6,344 nt of DNA from Nitrososphaerota archaeon (GTDB lineage: Archaea > Thermoproteota > Nitrososphaeria > Nitrososphaerales > CADDZS01): positions 1 through 6,344 of the forward strand of contig DAHVAI010000276.1 of assembly GCA_027314685.1 (NCBI GenBank), in the 5' to 3' direction. The position numbers and the translations under genes were made by a program. Positions within the stretch are counted from its first letter, which is position 1. Each line of letters starts with the position of its first letter. Shown one piece after another: positions 1-5,634 of this stretch. Below the pieces are notes generated by a model. That model did no database searches. It saw only the letters and a list, made by a program, of their open reading frames with translations, and was not told the origin of the DNA.

Positions 1-7
1 GGCGATT

Positions 8-1495
8 ATGATGAGTTTCGAGAGCACAAAAGAAACGACTACCCTTTTCAGAAGCTTTGCGCCCCGTATCGGCCTTGTCATTTTTCTCTCGACGTTCATA
101 GTGTATTTGGTAACTCTGAATGGTGTCTGGGCTACCGATCACACTACAGCGTTTGTGGAATTTGACTATGCAGTTTGGGCAAATCATTCTTTCATCCTTG
201 GCTCAATAGGTAGCTTTGATCCCCACAGCGTAGACGTGTTCGTGCTTTACGGGAACTACTACATGGCTAACGCGCCAGGAGCTGCGTTCATCTCCCTCCC
301 ATTTGCGATAATCGGATTTATCCTCACTGGACAGTTTACGCCGTATGGAAGTGTTCTACTTCTCACCGAAGTACCTGTTGCGTTTGCAAACGCCGTAGCT
401 GCTTACATGGTCTTCAAGATTGGCAACCTCTATTTCGATAAGAGGGTTTCATCATTCCTCGCATTTTCCTACGCCTTTTCAACGATTAGCTGGCCGTTTG
501 CAACATTTCTATACCAGAGCGATTTCTCGGCTCTCTTTGATCTTATAGCAGTCTATTTTGCATTAAGGATCGGTCGTCTGACCAGTAGAGAAGATTTTAG
601 TCAAAAACCGAGTAGACTAGACAGGACTACAATGTGCCTGCTCTGCGGGCTTGCACTCTCTTGCGGCATTACAGTCGATTATGTCAATGCAGCACTTGTA
701 CCGATAATTGGCGCATACATAGCTCTGAAAAAATCGCCAGAAACTCCCATGATAAACCGCGAACGTATGATTTCATTTACTACCTTTCTAGTAGAATCCA
801 TTGGTTTGACTCTGCTCTTACTCGGACTATACAACTACACAAGTTTCGGAAATCCCTTCGTGAGCTCCGAGCAGCTTTACCTGAACGGTTCAAGCTTGCT
901 TGGCAGTTTCACGTATCCATTGTACAAGGGCTTGTTCCTTAACTTGTTCACACCACTTCGCGGACTGTTCTTCTTCTCTCCGGTGCTAATCCTAGGGGTT
1001 TTAGGCTTCTGGAAGATGAAGTCGAAGAACTTTGCAGAAGGCATTTTGCTTCTTGTCGTATTCCTTGGTATCCTAGTTCCGTACTCGGCCTGGTACGACG
1101 TGACCGCGGGCTTGTCATACGGGCCGCGCTTTCTGGTAGCCTCGATTCCTTTTCTCCTGATTCCATCGGGGTTTGTGCTTTCTGAGGTGAAATCCAACAG
1201 AAATTTCATCATTGTGTTTGTTCTTTACGCTATCGGCGCAGCCGAAAACGGACTCGCTTCGCTAATCGGAGTCCTTGCTCCGCCAAGCAACAACTGGTTT
1301 GCGTCTCCTTTTGTCTTCAAAGTCTTGCACGATCTTGGGAAGGGAAGCTTAGATCAATGGTGGACTGCAGGTTTGGGTCAAGGCTGGATCGCAGCAGGAG
1401 CTGCAATCGTCTTGTTTGCTATTGTTTTTCCCCTAGTCTGCGATTTGAAATTACGCAGTAAGCAGAAGTTCTCAGGGCGCGAGCACGCTAATTGA
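8..1495 (+). CDS. Polytopic GT-C-like membrane protein, putative glycosyltransferase
   Basis: This 495-residue integral membrane protein has about 11-12 hydrophobic segments, near residues 20-40, 91-108, 115-139, 149-166, 171-188, 208-240 (one or two), 255-275, 317-335, 344-363, 373-392, 398-424 and 458-477. The long first external loop (41-90) carries acidic residues D44, E51 and D53, then GNYYMANAPGAAFISLPF (82-99), which resembles the 'YP/APG..ll.lPf' part of GT-C enzymes. Later blocks, YNYTSFGNPF (275-284), LFTPLRGLFFFSPVLILG (313-330) and SYGPRFLVASIPFLLIP (370-386), match a recurrent architecture of prokaryotic GT-C-like proteins whose substrates are mostly unknown. A role in moving sugars from a lipid-linked donor on the outer membrane face is inferred from fold resemblance only. 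The ATG at 8 gives a short charged cytoplasmic tail before the first helix, but the frame stays open to the left edge, so an upstream start is possible. The 3' end overlaps the convergent propeller gene by 24 bp. Confidence 0.8.
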   Translation: MMSFESTKETTTLFRSFAPRIGLVIFLSTFIVYLVTLNGVWATDHTTAFVEFDYAVWANHSFILGSIGSFDPHSVDVFVLYGNYYMANAPGAAFISLPFAIIGFILTGQFTPYGSVLLLTEVPVAFANAVAAYMVFKIGNLYFDKRVSSFLAFSYAFSTISWPFATFLYQSDFSALFDLIAVYFALRIGRLTSREDFSQKPSRLDRTTMCLLCGLALSCGITVDYVNAALVPIIGAYIALKKSPETPMINRERMISFTTFLVESIGLTLLLLGLYNYTSFGNPFVSSEQLYLNGSSLLGSFTYPLYKGLFLNLFTPLRGLFFFSPVLILGVLGFWKMKSKNFAEGILLLVVFLGILVPYSAWYDVTAGLSYGPRFLVASIPFLLIPSGFVLSEVKSNRNFIIVFVLYAIGAAENGLASLIGVLAPPSNNWFASPFVFKVLHDLGKGSLDQWWTAGLGQGWIAAGAAIVLFAIVFPLVCDLKLRSKQKFSGREHAN

Positions 1496-2737
1496 AGAGT
1501 CGCCGGTGTTTGAAACATAAATTGCATTGTTCATTGGATCGTATACTGGCAATTTTGGAGCAGGTCCGACCCCAAATGAATTGATTACAAGGTTGTTCGA
1601 GCTGGAAATTTCAGAGACCGAATCTTGCGCATTGCTCACCGCGTAGATATTCTTGTCATACGGATCATATGTAACACCCACTACTGCGTCGCCGACCTGA
1701 ATGTGTCCGATTACCTCACCCGAAGATGCATTGATCACAACTACATCGCTCCCAGACCAGTTGGCCGCGTAAATCTCGTTGTTTGCAGGATCATAGGCGA
1801 CGCCAAAGAGAGTCTCGCCAACTGGAATACTCCCAACTACTTGATTTGATGTTGCGTTTACGACTGTGATGTTTTCATTTGTGCTAGAGATGCTACTTCC
1901 ATGATCGCCAACGTAAATTTCGTTATTCGCAGCGTTTAGGTCGATGCCCCAAGAACTTCCACTAATCGGAATAGTCGTGACAAGCTTGTTATTTGTGCCA
2001 TTAATCACAGAAAGGCTGCCGTTTCCCGACTCACCGGTTGCTGAAACGTACACACACCCATTAACAGGGTCATACAACGCATAGACTGGATAAGCGCCAA
2101 CTGTAATGTTAGCTATCACATGGTTGGTCGATGCGTCTATCACCGAGGTAGAATTTGAGCACGTATTCGTCACGAATACTTCATTGCTCACAGGATCGAA
2201 TGCGACTCCAGTGGGCAGAGCGCCGACGGGAATCACACTCGTCGTCTCGTTTGTACTGAGGTTTATGACTGAAACAGTGTAGCTTCTGCTGTTTGCTACG
2301 AATAGTTCGCGGGTGTTATTGTCAAATGCTATTCCATATGGAGCATACTGGGTGGATATCGTGTTGTTTGAGCCGTATTCTGAACCTGAATATGGGCCGG
2401 GACATCCGGTAAGACTAGTGTATGGCGGACCATTCGAGGACAAGGTAGTCGTTATGACAACGGTCACTGTCGTCGGGCTGGATGTTTGATTTGTAGTCGT
2501 GTCTGACGAGTGATTTACAGATCCTGAAACTACGGTCGTGGTAGTGCTTCCGTTAAAGAAAATTGAAGACGACGAGCCTGGCTGGGTTACCGTAACAGTT
2601 TCCGAACCGACAGTTGTTGTGGTACTTGAGGAGACCAAAAGTCCGTCCACGTAGATACCAAAACCGAGAACAAGCACAATCACAATAACAATGACAGCAG
2701 TTATTCCTAGGGATGCGGCTCTGGTTCCTGACGCCAT
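1472..2737 (-). CDS. Membrane-anchored YVTN/YncE-type seven-bladed beta-propeller surface protein
   Basis: This 421-residue protein has an N-terminal signal anchor (about 10-30, a Val/Ile run), a Ser/Thr-rich stalk (36-100, about 57% Ser+Thr) and a propeller from 131 to the C-terminus. Seven repeats of about 40-46 residues follow the pattern 'G(V/I)A(Y/F)DP..NE(I/V)(Y/F)V.N....VSVI(N/D).(S/T)N.V...I.VG', starting near 131, 173, 215, 261, 308, 350 and 392; the last ends at VSNTGDSSISVLAP. This is the YVTN repeat pattern of YncE-like and archaeal surface-layer propellers. Such propellers usually bind ligands or partners; no catalytic residues are evident. I count 14 N-X-S/T sequons (62, 75, 83, 124, 140, 159, 163, 195, 210, 246, 289, 294, 326, 336), so heavy N-glycosylation is plausible. 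It is probably displayed outside the membrane on its stalk. The ATG start at 2737 is supported by a TATA-like box 26 bp upstream; an ATG at 2750 opens only a three-codon frame. It ends inside the convergent GT-C-like gene. Confidence 0.93.
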   Translation of the reverse strand: MASGTRAASLGITAVIVIVIVLVLGFGIYVDGLLVSSSTTTTVGSETVTVTQPGSSSSIFFNGSTTTTVVSGSVNHSSDTTTNQTSSPTTVTVVITTTLSSNGPPYTSLTGCPGPYSGSEYGSNNTISTQYAPYGIAFDNNTRELFVANSRSYTVSVINLSTNETTSVIPVGALPTGVAFDPVSNEVFVTNTCSNSTSVIDASTNHVIANITVGAYPVYALYDPVNGCVYVSATGESGNGSLSVINGTNNKLVTTIPISGSSWGIDLNAANNEIYVGDHGSSISSTNENITVVNATSNQVVGSIPVGETLFGVAYDPANNEIYAANWSGSDVVVINASSGEVIGHIQVGDAVVGVTYDPYDKNIYAVSNAQDSVSEISSSNNLVINSFGVGPAPKLPVYDPMNNAIYVSNTGDSSISVLAP

Positions 2738-2758
2738 ACTAGCGACTCATCCAGGCTC

Positions 2759-2766
2759 TTATTTAG
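2759..2766 (-). promoter_or_regulatory. TATA-like box of the YVTN propeller gene
   Basis: On the minus strand the box reads CTAAATAA, in the context AATTCTAAATAAG, and is centred about 26 bp before the ATG at 2737. That spacing would place transcription start at or next to the start codon, giving a leaderless mRNA. An AAGAACAA element (minus strand, 2773-2780) lies just upstream at the position of the TFB recognition element and resembles the AGAACAA next to the TATA box of the winged-helix gene. Confidence 0.5.
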
Positions 2767-2785
2767 AATTGGTTGTTCTTGAATC

Positions 2786-2804
2786 TGTTCTAATGATTAG
2801 AACA
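2786..2804. promoter_or_regulatory. Perfect 19-bp palindrome, candidate operator
   Basis: The sequence TGTTCTAAT-G-ATTAGAACA is a perfect inverted repeat with 9-bp arms around a single central base. It lies in the 135-bp region between divergent genes, about 20 bp upstream of the propeller TATA box and about 40 bp upstream of the likely TATA box of the second GT-C gene. The size and symmetry fit the site of a dimeric winged-helix or HTH regulator. The position upstream of both TATA boxes would suit an activator, or a repressor acting by extended binding. Half of the site (TTAGAACAAT, 2797-2806) recurs exactly at 5104-5113. Confidence 0.6.
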
Positions 2805-2842
2805 ATGTATCGATAGTGTAGTATCAAGTAAAACCATCTGTC

Positions 2843-2850
2843 ATACTAAG
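2843..2850 (+). promoter_or_regulatory. Weak TATA-like box of the second GT-C gene
   Basis: The sequence ATACTAAG is centred about 26 bp before the ATG at 2873, the spacing expected for a leaderless transcript. It is a poor match to a consensus TATA box, and the assignment rests mainly on position. No Shine-Dalgarno sequence sits within 15 nt of the start codon, which supports leaderless initiation. Confidence 0.3.
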
Positions 2851-2872
2851 AAGGAACTTCGCCACCAAAGTT

Positions 2873-4291
2873 ATGGAGATACTGATTCACAGGTTGCTAT
2901 CACGCCCACAGCTTGCCAATACCATTAGAACAAGCGCGAGAAGGCATGCTGAAGCTTGGCTTGTTGCCTCAATCGGTCTGTTCTTCGTGATTGGGGTATG
3001 GGAGCATCTGCCGTACTCTGGGGGACACGTATACAGTGACATCTTGTCGGTGTACCAGAATCGATTCTGCGCCTCAGGAACTTGCGGCATGGGACTGCCT
3101 TACGTGAACTACTTTGTGGAGTACCCCGTTCTCACAGGTTTCTTCATGTATGCTATGGGAATGCTGGCGCACTTCTTACAGCTCCCAGGCACGAGCTTTC
3201 TAGGTGATTACTACTCATACTCTGCGATTTTCCTTCTGATACCCACCGTTCTGCTGGTTGAGAATCTAGCAAAGATAATGCAAATACTCGGGATTACGAG
3301 GAGCAACAAACGTCTGTTTCTATTTCTAATAGCTACACCCAGCTTCGTGTTCATGCTGCTACTGAACTGGTACATAATTGGAGTCTTCTTTGCAGCATTC
3401 GGACTTAGGAAATTCTTGGAAGGTCTACGCAGCGGAAAGAGTTTGAGTGTTCTAAGCGGCGTTCTGATGGGTATCTCAGCTGCGGCCAACATGATTACGG
3501 CTGTCCCGGGGTTAGGTATTCTGGTATTTGGAACTACTAGCTTCAAAGAGCGAGCCAAGTTCTTGGCTGGTCTTATTGGAGCAGTATTGGCTGTTTATGT
3601 TCCTGTGATTATTCTCAATTCATTCCCTCACACTTATCTTGATGCGTCTGGGGCGATCGTGAGCTATCCGTTCAAGTTTCCAAATCTTAACGTGATAATG
3701 GATTTTCTACGCTATGAGCAGAGCTGGTACGCCGAAGGATCTTGGATGCTTGGATTTCTCACCAACACTAGCTGGCTTCGGCACTATATCTTCGGAGGCT
3801 TGTTTGTTACAATGGTAGTAATAATCTCGCTAAAGGGACGCATGTGGCTAAAGACAAGAGCTGCGAGCGAACTAGATCGTGCAAACGTAGTCTTGATGAC
3901 AAGTTGTCTTTACATGTTTGCCTTTCTCTTTTCCAGCTATGTTTGCACTCCTCAGATGAACCTGCTCTTGCTTCCGTTCTTTGTACTCTTGCCCGGCATG
4001 ACGAAGCGCTATTCGGAGTTTCTCGCTTTTGAAGTTGTGAATGCTCTTGTGATAGTGTGGGGTTTTTCCTCACCGCTTCTGTTCTTGGGAATAAACATTC
4101 CAACACCCGTGCAGTTTGGACCAGTTTGGGTCTCCCCGATACAGTTGCTTGCAGTCCTGAGATCGTTCTGGATTGGCAAATTCTTGATTGCGGATGGGCT
4201 GTATGGTTGGCCAATGTTTAAGACGAAAACAGTTCCCTCGATCATTCAGCGACTCAAGGTTGCGATCCCTTCCAGGATCAGGTTGCACTGA
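2873..4291 (+). CDS. GT-C fold membrane glycosyltransferase candidate (GT87/mannosyltransferase-like)
   Basis: This 472-residue polytopic membrane protein has a basic amphipathic N-terminus and a first helix at about 28-43. The external loop that follows holds YSDI (54-57), placed like the catalytic acidic residue of polyprenol-phosphate-dependent GT-C enzymes. NYFVEYPVLTGFFMYAMG (79-96) then resembles the 'Y.YPPl..ll' motif of GT87 and related mannosyltransferases. LLNWYIIGVFFAAFGLRKFLEG (163-184) resembles their 'NWD...lal.lf..g' segment. SSYVCTPQMNLLLLPFFVLL (354-373) matches the late 'k..SPQy.lwLlPl' motif of this superfamily. About ten further hydrophobic stretches follow the first loop. 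The likely role is transfer of a sugar from a lipid-phosphate donor to a lipid or protein acceptor on the outer face; the sugar and acceptor cannot be read from sequence. Two cysteines (66, 71) sit in the putative catalytic loop. The gene diverges from the propeller gene and overlaps the convergent Ser/Thr-rich surface gene by 14 bp. Confidence 0.85.
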   Translation: MEILIHRLLSRPQLANTIRTSARRHAEAWLVASIGLFFVIGVWEHLPYSGGHVYSDILSVYQNRFCASGTCGMGLPYVNYFVEYPVLTGFFMYAMGMLAHFLQLPGTSFLGDYYSYSAIFLLIPTVLLVENLAKIMQILGITRSNKRLFLFLIATPSFVFMLLLNWYIIGVFFAAFGLRKFLEGLRSGKSLSVLSGVLMGISAAANMITAVPGLGILVFGTTSFKERAKFLAGLIGAVLAVYVPVIILNSFPHTYLDASGAIVSYPFKFPNLNVIMDFLRYEQSWYAEGSWMLGFLTNTSWLRHYIFGGLFVTMVVIISLKGRMWLKTRAASELDRANVVLMTSCLYMFAFLFSSYVCTPQMNLLLLPFFVLLPGMTKRYSEFLAFEVVNALVIVWGFSSPLLFLGINIPTPVQFGPVWVSPIQLLAVLRSFWIGKFLIADGLYGWPMFKTKTVPSIIQRLKVAIPSRIRLH

Positions 4292-5006
4292 CGCTCGCTG
4301 GTCTTACTTGACCGGTATCTGTTGGTCCACCCGGAGTGCCCAGCCATGCGTATACAAGGACGTAGTAATTCAAACCTTGGTGGATTGAGATTGTGCTAGA
4401 GGGAATTACTAACACAATTGTTGATGACTGGTTCGGTTGGATATTCAGAATGATGTTACCGGGTGGCTGAGACATCGACGCTGGTGGAGTGCCGATAACG
4501 GTGCTATTAATAGAGATTGTGGCACTGCCGATGTAAATATTACCCACAACTTGAAGCGTAATGTCTAGCATACTGGATTTGTTTCCCGCGCTCAAGCTGA
4601 CGGCAGTGATTGAGAAACTGCCGTAGAAAGCGCTAGATGTTCCAGACGTAACAGTCGAGCTTGATGTAGCAATGGTAGAACTTTCCGTTCCGGTCACGAC
4701 GCTCGTCATCGTGCTGACTACTGTCGTCCCGCTAGAAACCGTTGCGACTCCCGTTGTCGTGGAAACTACGGGGGTGGTTGTGTTTCCAGCGGCCCTCGTG
4801 GTGTACGATGTCACAAGAGAGGTTGTGGTAGAAGTTGCCATAGATGATGTCGAGGCCGTAGTGACCGAATCCACGGATGTTGTCAGCGTCGTGGATGGAG
4901 CTGTATTAAGGGTCGAAGGAAGAGTTGCAACACCGAGGCTGATTCCTATGCCCAAAGCTATTGCTATTGCTGAGAATGCTACGATGCGCTTGCTATATTC
5001 CGACAT
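4278..5006 (-). CDS. Membrane-anchored Ser/Thr-rich surface protein, beta-rich C-terminal domain
   Basis: This 242-residue protein is not a family I recognise. A short basic N-terminus (MSEYSKR) leads into a hydrophobic segment (8-29), which is a signal anchor or signal peptide. Residues 31-125 are a low-complexity stalk, about 60% Ser+Thr with interspersed Val and almost no charge, typical of an extended O-glycosylated spacer on archaeal surfaces. Residues 127-235 form a compact, strand-rich domain (FYGSFSITAVSLSAG, LDITLQVVGNIYIGSATISI, STIVLVIPSS, LNYYVLVYAW) resembling Ig-like or pilin/archaellin-type beta-sandwich domains. A class III prepilin peptidase motif is not clear, so a pilin call is not made. 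Sequons occur at N75, N142, N167 and N192. It overlaps the convergent GT-C gene by 14 bp and diverges from the winged-helix gene, so it may share regulatory DNA with the latter. It could be a pseudopilin, an adhesin or a partner of the propeller protein; none is demonstrated. Confidence 0.82.
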   Translation of the reverse strand: MSEYSKRIVAFSAIAIALGIGISLGVATLPSTLNTAPSTTLTTSVDSVTTASTSSMATSTTTSLVTSYTTRAAGNTTTPVVSTTTGVATVSSGTTVVSTMTSVVTGTESSTIATSSSTVTSGTSSAFYGSFSITAVSLSAGNKSSMLDITLQVVGNIYIGSATISINSTVIGTPPASMSQPPGNIILNIQPNQSSTIVLVIPSSTISIHQGLNYYVLVYAWLGTPGGPTDTGQVRPASVSAT

Positions 5007-5033
5007 GTGGTTGCCAGCCGTTACAATCTTTTG

Positions 5034-5043
5034 GATATTATTA
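5034..5043 (-). promoter_or_regulatory. Possible TATA box of the Ser/Thr-rich surface gene
   Basis: The minus strand reads TAATAATATC, centred about 32 bp upstream of the ATG at 5006. This would give a leader of only a few nucleotides. The box is AT-rich but not a strong consensus, and no Shine-Dalgarno sequence precedes the start. Confidence 0.35.
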
Positions 5044-5067
5044 CTATGTTTTAGTACAGATGTAATC

Positions 5068-5076
5068 GAACAATGT
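5068..5076 (-). promoter_or_regulatory. Repeated upstream motif ACATTGTTC
   Basis: The minus-strand 9-mer ACATTGTTC ends 61 nt before the start codon of the Ser/Thr-rich surface gene. The same 9-mer in the same orientation (2800-2808) ends 62 nt before the propeller gene start, where it overlaps the 19-bp palindrome. Matching sequence, orientation and distance suggest a common activator or co-regulator site. CATTGTTC also occurs once inside the propeller coding region (1525-1532), so the motif alone is not specific. Confidence 0.4.
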
Positions 5077-5091
5077 GGGCTGTTTTAAGTG

Positions 5092-5117
5092 AAGAATTGT
5101 GGTTTAGAACAATTCTT
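5092..5117. promoter_or_regulatory. 9+9 bp inverted repeat abutting the winged-helix gene TATA box, candidate operator
   Basis: The arms AAGAATTGT (5092-5100) and ACAATTCTT (5109-5117) are perfect reverse complements separated by 8 nt. The right arm overlaps the first bases of the probable TATA box (TTTAAG, 5116-5121), so a protein bound here would block TBP/TFB. This is the usual arrangement for an autorepressed archaeal regulator, and the gene directly downstream encodes a DNA-binding protein. The spacer and right arm contain TTAGAACAAT (5104-5113), identical to half of the 19-bp palindrome at 2786-2804. Confidence 0.55.
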
Positions 5118-5121
5118 TAAG
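5116..5121 (+). promoter_or_regulatory. TATA box of the winged-helix regulator gene
   Basis: TTTAAG, in the context TTCTTTAAGC, is centred about 28 bp before the ATG at 5147, the spacing expected for a leaderless transcript. This supports the ATG at 5147 as the true start. The box is overlapped by the right arm of the inverted repeat. Confidence 0.5.
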
Positions 5122-5146
5122 CTCAAGGCCACTAGAACGACTTATC

Positions 5147-5587
5147 ATGGCCGCGGCGCCCGACGACGATCAAAAAAGATCGAGAGAAAACGTCCTTGTA
5201 GGGACGACCCTAACAGTCTACCGCTATCTGTACAGGGCTGCCGAGCCGCAGGGAATCAGGGACGTGCAAAAGGGTCTTGCCATGAGCTCACCGTCGGTGG
5301 CGCAGTATCATGTGAAAAAACTCTTGCAGGTTGGTCTCATCAAGGAAGAACAGGGAGGTTACGTGGTCGACAAGAATGTGTTTGAGAATGTGATCAGGAT
5401 AAGGAGATCGATTATTCCCGTTCAGGTCGCCTACTCTGCGTTCTTTTCGACGCTACTGGTAGCTTTGTTTGTCCTATTCCATCCTTGGTTTGGCTCTTCC
5501 TTGTTTGTCTTCTCATTCGCTTCGATTGCAATTGCAGCAGTGCTATTCGGATACCAAGCGATCAATAGCAGGAACTACTTGAAATGA
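5147..5587 (+). CDS. Membrane-tethered winged helix-turn-helix transcriptional regulator
   Basis: This 146-residue protein has an N-terminal winged helix-turn-helix (about 18-82) and two C-terminal membrane helices (about 92-112 and 116-137) joined by a very short loop (HPWFGSS). The recognition region SSPSVAQYHVKKLLQVGLI (47-65) follows 'EPQGIRDVQKGLAM' (33-46), and the wing is KEEQGGYVV (66-74). The combination 'G.R.VQ..L..SSPSVA.YH..KL...GL......GGY.V' followed by two helices is a familiar archaeal type of small membrane-associated regulator. Both termini should face the cytoplasm, placing the DNA-binding domain against the inner membrane surface. No ligand-binding domain is present, so any signal would have to come through the membrane or a partner. 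The inverted repeat over its TATA box suggests autoregulation. It diverges from the Ser/Thr-rich surface gene and converges, with a 47-bp gap, on the DUF4349-PKD gene. Target genes are inferred, not shown. Confidence 0.88.
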   Translation: MAAAPDDDQKRSRENVLVGTTLTVYRYLYRAAEPQGIRDVQKGLAMSSPSVAQYHVKKLLQVGLIKEEQGGYVVDKNVFENVIRIRRSIIPVQVAYSAFFSTLLVALFVLFHPWFGSSLFVFSFASIAIAAVLFGYQAINSRNYLK

Positions 5588-5634
5588 CTACGCTTTCCAA
5601 AATTTGATAGTCCGCGAATTTATCCCTGATATCT
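5588..5634. other. Short convergent intergenic gap, no clear terminator
   Basis: This 47-bp stretch separates the 3' ends of the winged-helix and DUF4349-PKD genes. It is moderately AT-rich and contains only a weak AAATT/AATTT repeat. There is no stable hairpin and no T-run longer than three on either strand. Termination must use weak signals or occur within the facing gene. Confidence 0.5.

Noticed and set aside
877..1212. 111-codon frame on the - strand inside the first GT-C-like gene
   Set aside because: It overlaps the conserved GT-C blocks of the + strand gene and reads as a Lys/Arg/Pro/Ser-rich shadow without a plausible fold or promoter.
1625..1849. 74-codon + strand frame within the propeller gene
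   Set aside because: It is antisense to well-defined YVTN repeats, and its repeated RxVxxxV-like words simply mirror those repeats.
1472..2737. Repeated motifs in the propeller gene as a DNA repeat or CRISPR-like array
   Set aside because: The periodicity of about 120-140 bp comes from protein-level YVTN repeats with diverged codons; there are no identical direct repeats with unique spacers.
2739..2750. ATG at 2750 (-) as an upstream start or leader peptide for the propeller gene
   Set aside because: It reads ATG AGT CGC TAG, out of use after three codons. The TATA spacing places transcription start at about 2737, so it would not be transcribed.
3807..4214. 135-codon frame on the - strand inside the second GT-C gene
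   Set aside because: It lies wholly antisense to a well-supported membrane protein, has a composition unlike the neighbouring proteins (rich in Arg, Ser, Gln), and has no recognisable domain.
4672..5088. Open frame of 138 codons on the + strand, rich in Val and Thr
   Set aside because: It is the antisense of the Ser/Thr stalk: Thr and Ser codons read backwards give mainly Val, Thr and Gly codons without stops. It begins inside the stalk, runs through the divergent promoter, and shows no domain.
5598..5624. AAATT...AATTT repeat in the convergent gap as a terminator hairpin
   Set aside because: The five-base AT-only arms with a 12-nt loop and no following T-run would be too weak and could arise by chance.
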